Shown one piece after another: positions 18,470 through 25,819 of a stretch of DNA of 64,000 nucleotides. The DNA is from CAZYFH01 sp965249175 (GTDB lineage Bacteria > Acidobacteriota > Vicinamibacteria > Vicinamibacterales > UBA8438): the NCBI GenBank assembly GCA_965249175.1, contig OZ252227.1:3596001-3660000 (forward strand). Reading direction: 5' to 3'. The notes under the pieces are model-generated. The model was given only the letters and a program-made list of their open reading frames with translations. It searched no databases and was not told where the DNA came from. The position numbers were made by a program, and so were the translations under genes. The first letter of the stretch is position 1. Each line of letters opens with the position of its first letter.

Positions 18470-19149
18470 GGTGTTCCCTCGCGTAACACGAACCCGACGC
18501 CACGGACCGTGTGAATCAGCTTGACCGGCTGGTCGGCGTCGATCTTCCGTCGCAACCGCGACATATGGACGTCAATGACGTTGTTCAGCGTGGTGCTGCG
18601 GGCGGTCTCCCGCCAGACCTCGCGCGCCAGGGTATCGCGCGACACCACCTGATGCGCGCACCGTACCAGGTGGAGGAGGAGATCGAACTCCTTGGCCGTC
18701 AGTTCCACCGCGCGACCTGCGCGCGTGACGTGCCGACTGGCCGGGTCGATCGCCAGCGTATCGAGACTCAGTCGGTGGCTGTCGGGGACCCGTCCCCGCC
18801 GCCACACCGCCCGAAGACGCGCCAACAGCTCGGCGAAGGCGAAGGGCTTGACGAGGTAGTCGTCCGCACCGGCGTCCAGTCCGAGGACCCGGTCCGGGGT
18901 GGCGTCGCGTGCGGTCAGCACCACCACGGGGGTGTCGAGACCCCGCCGCCGTGCGGTCGACAGGACCTCGAGGCCGTCCACACCCGGGAGCGTGAGGTCG
19001 AGGAGCACGACGTCGAACCGATCGGTCGTCAGGCGGTGGAACCCGGCCTCACCAGTACTCTCGACAACCACGTCGTAGCCCTCGCCCTCCAGCCCCTCGC
19101 GGAGGGCGTCGGCCACTTTCTGCTCGTCCTCGACGACGAGCACGCGCAT
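18466..19149 (-). CDS. OmpR/PhoB-family response regulator
   Basis: 227 residues: receiver domain beginning MRVLVVEDEQKVADAL with phosphoacceptor D51 (LLDLTLPG), T79/K101-type residues (VVLTARD, YLVKPFAF), then a winged-helix DNA-binding domain with RAVELTAKEFDLLLHL and VHMSRLRRKID...RTVRGVGFVL. Closest in style to CusR/QseB regulators. ATG 19149 is chosen because the receiver domain starts there; no good ribosome site is seen. Cotranscribed with the sensor kinase (GTGA overlap). Divergent from the DUF6152 gene at 19293. Confidence 0.9.
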   Translation of the reverse strand: MRVLVVEDEQKVADALREGLEGEGYDVVVESTGEAGFHRLTTDRFDVVLLDLTLPGVDGLEVLSTARRRGLDTPVVVLTARDATPDRVLGLDAGADDYLVKPFAFAELLARLRAVWRRGRVPDSHRLSLDTLAIDPASRHVTRAGRAVELTAKEFDLLLHLVRCAHQVVSRDTLAREVWRETARSTTLNNVIDVHMSRLRRKIDADQPVKLIHTVRGVGFVLREGTP

Positions 19150-19292
19150 CGTCCGGGACCGCGCTGCATCCGACTGGCCGGCGGTGACCGACACTCCGAC
19201 AACTTCAGGCAATGTTCAGGCTCGATGTCGACGGTCTCCGCACTATGATAGCGACGGTGGTCGACCCACGTCATGCGAACGGAGGACGAGCC

Positions 19293-19694
19293 GTGAATCC
19301 ACACACGCGCATTCTCGCGCTCGCCGGGGCCATCCTGGCGGGTCTACCGCTGTGCGCGCATCACGCGATTTCGGAGGTCTACGACGTCGCGCGCACGGTG
19401 ACGATCGAGGGGGAAGTGGAATCCTTCTTGTTCGACAATCCCCACTCCGTGCTCCACGTCCGGGTGAACGAGCCCAACGGGCACGTCCGGACGTGGGCCG
19501 TCGAGTGGCGAGCGGCGGATCGCCTCCAGCGTCGGGGGCTGGGTGCCTCGGCGCTCAAACGCGGGGATCAGGTGACGCTGTGCGGGAATCCCGGGCTGGA
19601 TCCCGGGACCTACCGGCTGTATCTGTTGAACGCGGCGCGCGTGTCGCCCGGGAACGCGGGCACGGAGAGCCTCGACCCGACCGCCTGCCGGTAG
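19293..19694 (+). CDS. DUF6152 family secreted protein
   Basis: 133 residues from GTG 19293, which has GGAGGA seven bases upstream and begins the signal peptide (ILALAGAILAGLPLCA). Mature start HHAISEVYD, then GEVESFLFDNPHSVLHVRV, the DUF6152 pattern; paralogue of 2359-2772. Ends with LYLLNAARVS and a short tail. Unknown function. Divergent from the response regulator gene (143 bases between); converges on the cytochrome at 19721. Confidence 0.8.
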   Translation: MNPHTRILALAGAILAGLPLCAHHAISEVYDVARTVTIEGEVESFLFDNPHSVLHVRVNEPNGHVRTWAVEWRAADRLQRRGLGASALKRGDQVTLCGNPGLDPGTYRLYLLNAARVSPGNAGTESLDPTACR

Positions 19695-19720
19695 TGACTG
19701 TCGGTGTCGCTGCTGTCCGT

Positions 19721-20194
19721 CTACTCTACCCGACCGCGCTGCTCGTCACCGACCCAGTACAGACTGTGACACGTGTTGCAGGTGTTATAGACCGCTTCCC
19801 CGACGTCGAACACCCGATCGGGGTCACGTGATTCGACCGCGTCGAGGGCCACCCCGGCGGCCTCCGACATCTCCCGCGCGTACTGCATCCATCCGTCCTG
19901 GTCGTGTGGGCGATCGCCCAGCATCAGGAGATTGGCCGATTCCTTGATCGTCATCGCTGCGGCCCCGACGGCGATCCAGTCTTCCTCGGTCTCCGGCTGC
20001 CAGTATGTCTCGCCGTTCTCATCCAGGATGGTGCCCACGGCATCCCACAACACGTCGGCTGCCGGATCGATCATGCCGGACATGAGGTCAGCGACAGAAT
20101 GGCCCATGTCGAGCGGTGGCCCCGCCGGCGCCTCGGCGCCGCACCCGAACACCACCAACACGCTCCCCAACACCAGCCATCGCGTCTTGCGCAT
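19721..20194 (-). CDS. c-type cytochrome lipoprotein with C-terminal CxxCH
   Basis: 157 residues. Lipoprotein signal (VLGSVLVVFGC, lipid Cys at about 19), helical body, and a single haem motif CNTCH near residue 145 close to the C-terminus, the same plan as the protein at 4999-5514 (cytochrome c-prime-like). ATG 20194 has GGGGAG upstream; an in-frame extension starts further up but lacks a ribosome site. It would be membrane-tethered and could pass electrons in the periplasm. Downstream on the other strand is a DUF6152 gene, the same pairing of types as at 2.4-5.5 kb. Confidence 0.8.
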   Translation of the reverse strand: MRKTRWLVLGSVLVVFGCGAEAPAGPPLDMGHSVADLMSGMIDPAADVLWDAVGTILDENGETYWQPETEEDWIAVGAAAMTIKESANLLMLGDRPHDQDGWMQYAREMSEAAGVALDAVESRDPDRVFDVGEAVYNTCNTCHSLYWVGDEQRGRVE

Positions 20195-20254
20195 TCCTAC
20201 TCCCCTGTCCGCCACCTGCTAGCACGATAGTCCGGACACCGACGTCCGCACAAA

Positions 20255-20284
20255 CGAAAGGCCGGGCAGCGCGCCCGGCCCTTC
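20255..20284 (-). terminator. Rho-independent terminator of the NHL/PAL-like gene
   Basis: Perfect 8-bp GC stem (20260-20267 with 20273-20280), loop of 5, followed on the minus strand by TTTCGTTTG. It lies about 35 bases past the stop at 20316, in the right orientation. Confidence 0.8.
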
Positions 20285-20315
20285 CGAACAACGTCACGAA
20301 GACATCGGCGAGAAG

Positions 20316-21554
20316 CTACTGCGGCCACGCGACGCCGACGTCGCCCGTGGGGTTCCCCATCCCCTTGTAGATGAACTTCTGCACGCGCTTCCCCTCGTAG
20401 GTCTCCGTCGTGTAGATATTTCCCTGCGAGTCGGTCTCGATGCTGTGCGTGCCGTAGAACTGACCGGCCTGCCGGCCGCCGCGGCCAAAGCTGTAGAGAT
20501 ACTCGAGCGGCTTGCGGCGCAGGACGTGCACTTTCTCGTTCATCCCGTCGGCGACATACGCAAACGTCTGGTCGGGGTCACGCGAGAACGCGATATCCCA
20601 GACCGCGCCGGCGCCGAGGGTCTTCGTCTGCAGGTAGATCTCCTCGACGAACGTCCCGTCCTTCTCGAAGACCTGGACGCGGTTGCCAGGACGGTCGCAG
20701 GCGTAGACGAGCCCATCGTTGGTCGGGTCCGCGCAGTGCACCGGGTTCCGGAACTGCGGCGTGCCGGACTTGTCCGTGCTGACCGCGCCGTGCGCCGGCG
20801 CGCCGTCCAGGTCGTAGCGCGGCAGCTCGGCGTCGCTCGGCTCGTTGCCGTAGGCGCCCCAGAACCGCTTCAGCTCGCCGGAATCCGCGTCGACGACGGC
20901 GACACGCTTGTTGCCGTAGCCGTCCGCGATGTACACCTCGTTCGCGGAGGCGTCGTACCGCACCTTCGCCACCTGGGAGTACCGCGTCGTCGACAGGCTG
21001 TCGGGACCCTCGTGATCATGCTCCCCGACCTGCATCAGGAACTCGCCTGTGCGCGTGAATTTCAGCACGTGCGAGTCGGCACCACCGTTGCCGCCGATCC
21101 AGACGTTGTCCATGGCGTCGACGGCGATGCCATGGTTGGAATCGGGCCAGTCGTATCCCTCGCCCGGGCCACCCCAGTGACCGACGAGATTCCCTTCCGG
21201 GTCGAACTCGAGAATCGGCGGCGCCGCCGAACAGCACTCAGCGGCCAGCGGCGGATCTAGGTCGGCCGGCCTCTCGTTCGCACCCAGGTTGCCACGGTGC
21301 ACGACCCAGACGTGATCGCGCGAATCGGTCGCGACCCCGATCGTCGAGCCGAGCAGCCAGTTGTTCGGCATCGGCTTCGGCCAGAAGGGATCGACCTCGA
21401 ACATAGGCGCGCCATCGCCGGTCGTCGGGCCCGGTGCATCGTCCGCCATCGCTGCTGCCTCGGCTGGCATCTCATCCATCGCACCGCCGCCGCCACACGC
21501 CACGGCGACCGCCACGACCGCCACCAAGCCGAGAATGCTGAATTTCCGAATCAT
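20316..21554 (-). CDS. NHL-repeat lipoprotein, peptidyl-hydroxyglycine lyase (PAL)-like six-bladed propeller
   Basis: 412 residues. Lipoprotein signal (VAVAVACGGG), linker, then NHL blades from about residue 60: DSNHGIAVDAMDNVWIGG, NEVYIADGYGNKRVAVVD, FRNPVHCADPTNDGLVYACDRPGNRVQVFEKDG, FAYVADGMNEKVHVLRRK, GTHSIETDSQGNIYTTETYEGKRVQKF. The PHG..D..GN-W and P-H-C-ADP...V.DR.N.R-Q-F pattern is that of the PAL domain of peptide-amidating enzymes. Start ATG 21554 with AGGAGG. Same transcript as the beta-sandwich protein (21640) and the cytochrome c-PHM protein (22550). Lyase activity is possible, but NHL proteins are diverse. Confidence 0.7.
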   Translation of the reverse strand: MIRKFSILGLVAVVAVAVACGGGGAMDEMPAEAAAMADDAPGPTTGDGAPMFEVDPFWPKPMPNNWLLGSTIGVATDSRDHVWVVHRGNLGANERPADLDPPLAAECCSAAPPILEFDPEGNLVGHWGGPGEGYDWPDSNHGIAVDAMDNVWIGGNGGADSHVLKFTRTGEFLMQVGEHDHEGPDSLSTTRYSQVAKVRYDASANEVYIADGYGNKRVAVVDADSGELKRFWGAYGNEPSDAELPRYDLDGAPAHGAVSTDKSGTPQFRNPVHCADPTNDGLVYACDRPGNRVQVFEKDGTFVEEIYLQTKTLGAGAVWDIAFSRDPDQTFAYVADGMNEKVHVLRRKPLEYLYSFGRGGRQAGQFYGTHSIETDSQGNIYTTETYEGKRVQKFIYKGMGNPTGDVGVAWPQ

Positions 21555-21639
21555 CTGGAGTCCTCCTGCCAAACTCGTTGCGCAAAGGGTGACACTGACC
21601 GCCCTTCCGACGCAAGCGAGAAAATGCCGAGCTCTCGGC

Positions 21640-22518
21640 TTAGGGCGCCGCGGCGACGGTCACGTCGACGTGCGCGGTCGTCCAGCAGCACTGGTCGCCG
21701 CCTCCGCCGTTCCCCGAAATGTCGTTGGCGGTCACCATCAGCCGGTATTCGCCGGGCTGGCTGAAGGTTGCCGAGGTCGTCGACTCGCCGCCATCGAGGC
21801 TCGCATACTCGTGTGTCGCCTCGTCGAACGTCACCTCGCCGGGCCCGCGGAACTTGCGCCACGTGACGCTCAGCGGCGGGCGCTCGCGCCGCTCGCCGCC
21901 GCGATTGCGCCGCGGCGGCGGTGGCACCACGAGCGGCTTGTCCTTGGCCCACGCCGACAGGACCAGCGGTTCCCCGACCGTCGCGACGTGAGTCGTCGCA
22001 ATACCCCGAGGCGGGCCCTGCCGCTCGTCCCCACTGGCCGTCACCTTGAGCATCGGCGGCTCGTTGCCGTTCGCACGATTCAGGAACGGATCCAGATAGT
22101 AGGGCGGGTTCAACCAGAACGACACTTCGGACCGCTGGTTGTTGGCGACGAGCGTCCACGTGAGCCTCTGATCCCCGAAGTCCGCCGGCACCGTGACTGT
22201 GAACACCCCCCAGTTGCGGCGGGAATGAAAGTGCGACGGCTGCCCCACGTCGGGCCCGCCAGGCTGGATCTGATTGTCGGGTCCGACGGGGATGTCGACC
22301 GGACCGGCGTTCCGGTTGAAGTAACCGAGCAGAATCGTATAGCTGCCGTCGGCGTTGCGGTACCAGCCTTCGAGCGCGGGAAACACCGCCTCTCCGCGAT
22401 CGCCCTCCGGCTCCAGCGGAAGCGGCGCGCGCGGCGGTTGTGCTTCGGCGACGACGGCAAGCGCCAGGAGGCACACCACCGTCGCCATGAGCTCCCGTAT
22501 GAAGCGGGCGGGTCGCAT
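21640..22518 (-). CDS. Secreted beta-sandwich protein of unknown function (module paralogue A)
   Basis: 292 residues, signal peptide to about residue 26 (AEAQ). Conserved blocks shared with the protein at 33107-34030: EGWYRNADGSYTILLGYFNRN, VPIGP-type DIPVGPDNQIQPGGPDVGQPSHF, RRNWGVFTVTVPADFGD, TWTLVANNQ, and a C-terminal GEYRLMVTAND strand, suggesting one or two Ig-like domains. No enzymatic motif seen. It lies 85 bases from the PAL-like gene and 31 from the cytochrome-PHM gene; the paralogue has the same neighbours, so it is probably a working part of the module. Confidence 0.65.
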   Translation of the reverse strand: MRPARFIRELMATVVCLLALAVVAEAQPPRAPLPLEPEGDRGEAVFPALEGWYRNADGSYTILLGYFNRNAGPVDIPVGPDNQIQPGGPDVGQPSHFHSRRNWGVFTVTVPADFGDQRLTWTLVANNQRSEVSFWLNPPYYLDPFLNRANGNEPPMLKVTASGDERQGPPRGIATTHVATVGEPLVLSAWAKDKPLVVPPPPRRNRGGERRERPPLSVTWRKFRGPGEVTFDEATHEYASLDGGESTTSATFSQPGEYRLMVTANDISGNGGGGDQCCWTTAHVDVTVAAAP

Positions 22519-22549
22519 GGAGTCTGGATACTCAGCCGACGACGGCCGT

Positions 22550-23896
22550 TTAGTTCTCGTCGGTCTTTGCCGCCTCGCGCCTCTCCACCTCGGCCTCGTA
22601 ATCGTCATCGGTGAAGTACGTGACGTTGACCCACGCGTGGGCCATCTCGTCGACGGTCCGGTCCCCGTAGCCCACCCAGACGTCGGGGTCAGGATTGGCG
22701 CGGTTGCTGGCCGTGTTGTCGTGCCACGCGGTGACCTTGACGATGGTGCCCTTCGGCAGCAACGGCGCGACGTCGGCGCTGTACACGTAGCTGTTGTGCC
22801 AGTTGAAGTTGAAGTCGCCGACGTGGCTCAGCGTCTGGATCCGGCCGGTCGGAAGGATTGCCTCCATCGACATCGCCCGGCCGCGGAGGTGCATGTGCGG
22901 CTGGAAGCTCTCGATGCGCGCGCCGCGCTTCAGCGGAAAGAACCCCTCCGTGACCGCGACGGTGTGCGGCGGGATATCGAGCGCCCCCCCACCGGTCGCG
23001 CCCATCAAGTGAAGCACCTGTCGATGCTCCGGCTCCTCGCCCTTCGGATAGAAGTAGACGCCGAGCTCGACATGGTCCGTGATCTCTTCGCCCGCCCCCG
23101 AGTAATGGACGTCGAACACGATCTGAGAATCTGGCAGCATCAGCTTGCCGCTACCCGGCCGCATCAACTCGCCCTGCTTGCCGACGGCCCATTCCATGAA
23201 CAGACCGGAGTTGTTCAGCGGATCGTCGTCGTCGGCGGCCGCATCGTTCTGCAGCAAGGGGTCGGTCTCCTCCTGCTGCAGGCGCGCGATCGCGTGATGG
23301 ACGATCCGTCGACCAGCGACGCTGCCGGGTCGCATCTCGATGGCCCGAACCCAGCGCGGTTCCGTCAGACCCGTCTCGGCGACCGGCTTCCACCAGGCGT
23401 CATTCGCCTCGGCGGGCATCGTGTACGGCTCCGACTTGACGATGAGATCGGGCGGCCCGCCGAATTGCTCGGCAAAATACCACTTCGACTCGTCCGGCCA
23501 CTCGCGTGCCACCGGCATGTCAGCAGGGTTCCCGCGTGGCGCGCCGCCGTCCACCCACCGGACGACGGCGTCGATCTCCGTGTCGCTCAGCGAGCGGTCG
23601 TTGCTGAAGTCGCTGATGCCCACCGTCCGGTCGATGTGCCACGGCGGCATCTGGCGGGTCGACACCCGATCCCGGATCGACCGTGCCCACGGACGCGACT
23701 CTTGGTAGGTCACGAGCGACATCGGCGCGATCGAGTTGGGCCGATGACACGCCTCGCACTTGGCCTGGAAGATGGGCGCGATGTCCTTGGTAAAGGTCGG
23801 CACCTCGTCTTCGGCTGCAACCGCGGCACCAGGCAGAAGCAGGGCGCCGACCATTCCGGCGAGCAGCAACGCACCCCAGGGTCTGTTGGTGTTCAT
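22550..23896 (-). CDS. Cytochrome c fused to a PHM-like copper type II monooxygenase domain (module A)
   Basis: 448 residues. Signal peptide to about 28; cytochrome c domain with haem site C47-x2-C50-H51 (KCEACHRPNSIAPMS) and possible axial M83 (MPPW). From about residue 150 a peptidylglycine alpha-hydroxylating monooxygenase-like fold: paired H200/H201 (VHHAI), H264 (FDVHY), H334 and H336 (FQPHMHLRG), M418 (TVDEMAH), matching the six copper ligands of PHM (HH, H, HxH, M) in order. PHM uses ascorbate; here the attached haem could deliver electrons (inference). Start ATG 23896 is where the signal peptide begins. Neighbours are an unknown secreted protein and a PAL-like propeller. Substrate unknown. 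Confidence 0.75.
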   Translation of the reverse strand: MNTNRPWGALLLAGMVGALLLPGAAVAAEDEVPTFTKDIAPIFQAKCEACHRPNSIAPMSLVTYQESRPWARSIRDRVSTRQMPPWHIDRTVGISDFSNDRSLSDTEIDAVVRWVDGGAPRGNPADMPVAREWPDESKWYFAEQFGGPPDLIVKSEPYTMPAEANDAWWKPVAETGLTEPRWVRAIEMRPGSVAGRRIVHHAIARLQQEETDPLLQNDAAADDDDPLNNSGLFMEWAVGKQGELMRPGSGKLMLPDSQIVFDVHYSGAGEEITDHVELGVYFYPKGEEPEHRQVLHLMGATGGGALDIPPHTVAVTEGFFPLKRGARIESFQPHMHLRGRAMSMEAILPTGRIQTLSHVGDFNFNWHNSYVYSADVAPLLPKGTIVKVTAWHDNTASNRANPDPDVWVGYGDRTVDEMAHAWVNVTYFTDDDYEAEVERREAAKTDEN

Positions 23897-24085
23897 CGTC
23901 GAAAGTCCTTTCGATCCGGGCTGATCACTCAGAGGGGCGACGCCTACACGGCCCCGGCTCATCTTACCATTGCCGTTCGCCGGTTGGATACCCGCCGCCC
24001 CGTTTTCCGCGACCATCCGGGAACGCGACCCGCCCGGACGTTTGGGATATCGTGATCGCGTTCCCCTTTCTTCAGCGAGGACGTC

Positions 24086-24694
24086 ATGGCCTGGATCACG
24101 ACCGTCGAACCGGCAGACGCCACGGGCCCGTTGCGCCGCGAATACGACAAGGCCATCGGTCGCGCGGGGCGCCTGTTCAACATCGTCAAAATCATGGGAC
24201 TGAACGCCGACAATCTCCGCAACAGCATCGGGCTGTATCTCAGCGCGATGCATGGCGCGTCGCAGCTGAGCCGCGCGCAGCGCGAGATGCTCGCGGTGGT
24301 CGTGTCGCGTGAAAACCACTGTCACTATTGAATCGAGGCGCATGCCGCCGACCTCCGGGCCGAGGTCGAAGACGACACCTTCGCCGCGCGATTCACCAGT
24401 GACCCCGAGAGCGCGGGAGTCGGCGACGGCGACCGGGCGCTGCACGCCTTCGCCGTCAAGCTCACGCGGGAACCGTGGCGCATCACGCGAGACGACGTCG
24501 ACGCGCTACGTGCGCAGGGGTTCAACGACTCGCAGATCAGCGATGCCGTGCAGGTCATCGCGTACTTCAACTACATCAACCGGGTGGCTGATGGACTCGG
24601 CGTCGACCTCGAGGACTTCATGCCGCCCCCCGCGGCGGGGTCCGGGGGCGCAGCCCCCGCCTACGTCAGTAACGCGGATACCGAATCTGCGTGA
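24086..24694 (+). CDS. AhpD-like peroxidase-related protein, probable selenoprotein (Sec82 encoded by TGA 24329-24331)
   Basis: Reads as 81 residues to an in-frame TGA, then stays open and conserved for 120 more residues to TGA 24692-24694 (202 residues in all). Before the TGA: REMLAVVVSRENHCHY; after it: IEAHAADLRAEV, then DPESAG...DRALHAFAVKLTREPWRIT, DVDALRAQGFNDSQISDAV, VIAYFNYINRVADGLGV, all typical of the peroxidase-related AhpD/carboxymuconolactone decarboxylase family. That family has CxxC-x3-H; here it is C79-H-Y-U82-x3-H86, with TGA precisely at the second Cys. A hairpin fitting a bacterial SECIS follows. AhpD-like selenoproteins are known from marine metagenomes. Expected role: thiol/selenol peroxidase. 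The last 18 residues (after DFMPPP) look like read-through into a GC repeat and overlap the 3' end of the convergent gene at 24666. Confidence 0.85.
24349..24368 (+). promoter_or_regulatory. Candidate bacterial SECIS hairpin
   Basis: Perfect 7-bp stem (24349-24355 with 24362-24368) and a six-base loop CGGGCC, beginning 17 bases after the TGA codon, with the loop 24 bases after it. Spacing, stem length and a G in the first two loop positions fit the published general bSECIS model (loop roughly 16-37 bases from UGA). Lies inside the coding sequence, as bacterial SECIS elements do. Confidence 0.65.
24643..24659. repeat. GC-rich hairpin at gene end
   Basis: Stem of 7 bp with loop GCA, at the 3' end of the selenoprotein gene and just inside the end of the convergent gene region. 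Resembles the hairpin at 14428-14442; possible REP-like element or bidirectional terminator without T-tract. Confidence 0.35.
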
Positions 24695-25757
24695 CGGTCT
24701 CGCCGTTCTCGGGACGCGAGAACGCGACCCATCCTGAGCCGTAGCGCCACTTCCCGTCGTCGCCGATGGCCTCCGGCTCGCCGAGCAGGTCGCGCACGTC
24801 ATCCTTCGACGACGTGTCCCACAAGATGAGGTGCCAGCGGGCGAGCGACTGCCACGTGTAGCTCTCGAGCGGGGTGTTCGTCAGATGGGCGATGGCGCGC
24901 TCCAGGGATCCCCGCGCCTCGTAGTGGAGTGGCTTGGAGGCCAGATGCCTCCGGAGCGGCTCCGCTGCCGCGGTCGCGTCGGCGTCCGAGAGCGCCTGCG
25001 CAACGGCGCCGTGCACGGCCGGGTCGGGGTCGTTCAGTTTCGCGAGCAACGCCTCGCGCGCGTCCGGCTGCCCCACCGACCGAGACGCGAGCGCGTGAAT
25101 CGCCGCGGCGCGCAGCGACGGCACGCCGTCGTCAGCCGCGCGCTGGAGCCCCGCCGTGCCACAGGCGTCGTGGACGACGTCGAGCAGGGCGTCCACGAAC
25201 ACCTTCCCCTCCAGGAGGGCACGTGAGCCAACAGTCGACGTGATACGCGCGCGCTTGACGTCGCCATACAGAACCGGGTCGACTGTCGTCGCTCTCGGCA
25301 CCCGTACGTCAGCCCCGGCGCCGGCGGCCGCCGGAAACAAGAGGGTTGGATAACGAACCGCCGAGAACGCAGCCGCTAACACCGCTCCCCCGCTCGGCCC
25401 GAAGGAGACGGTCCCCTCGATGTCCGCCCCGGTGTAGGCCGTCAAGGTGTCGCCATACTGGCCCCCGATGGCATTGGCCTTCGCCCGGATCGTGAGCGTG
25501 GCGACAGATCCACCGGCGGCGGGACCGAACCCGCAGTGCGCGAGCACGCTGCGTGCGATCGGCTCGAGCGAGAGCTCGGCGTTCGCGATGGACACATATT
25601 CGGCGTTGAACAGGTCGCGCTCCCTGTCGGGCGCCGTCGTCACGACGACCTGCAACCCACGAGTGGGCTGGACCTCCTGGGCATCCGCTGCCGCCGGGGC
25701 CATAATAATGATGAACGCCAAGGCGATCGCGCCTCTCACTAGCTCGCCTCTACCCAT
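24666..25757 (-). CDS. Secreted HEAT-repeat-like protein
   Basis: 363 residues. Signal peptide (AIALAFIIIMAPAAADAQ), an N-terminal domain of unknown fold (about 25-190), then HEAT-like helices around 200-280 (GVPSLRAAAIHALASRSVGQPDAREALLAKL, DPAVHGAVAQALSDADATAAAEPLRRHL) and a C-terminal beta part (DDVRDLLGEPEAIGDDGKWRYGSGWVAF) resembling SmpA/OmlA-like small domains. ATG 25757 has GGGAGGA six bases upstream. Its 3' end overlaps the convergent selenoprotein gene by 29 bases. Function unknown; periplasmic scaffold is plausible. Confidence 0.6.
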   Translation of the reverse strand: MGRGELVRGAIALAFIIIMAPAAADAQEVQPTRGLQVVVTTAPDRERDLFNAEYVSIANAELSLEPIARSVLAHCGFGPAAGGSVATLTIRAKANAIGGQYGDTLTAYTGADIEGTVSFGPSGGAVLAAAFSAVRYPTLLFPAAAGAGADVRVPRATTVDPVLYGDVKRARITSTVGSRALLEGKVFVDALLDVVHDACGTAGLQRAADDGVPSLRAAAIHALASRSVGQPDAREALLAKLNDPDPAVHGAVAQALSDADATAAAEPLRRHLASKPLHYEARGSLERAIAHLTNTPLESYTWQSLARWHLILWDTSSKDDVRDLLGEPEAIGDDGKWRYGSGWVAFSRPENGETVTQIRYPRY

Positions 25758-25819
25758 CGGTGTCCTCCCGAGCAACGCGCCACCAGTCCACGGATCAGCC
25801 ATCGCGGAAATGATACCCG

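Noticed and set aside
22355..24055. Plus-strand open frame of 566 codons
   Set aside because: Antisense to the cytochrome-PHM gene, whose haem and copper motifs are clear; no motif in the antisense product.
24329..24331. TGA as a plain stop giving an 81-residue protein or as a frameshift
   Set aside because: The family needs about 190 residues, the same frame stays conserved after the TGA, and the codon replaces exactly the redox Cys.
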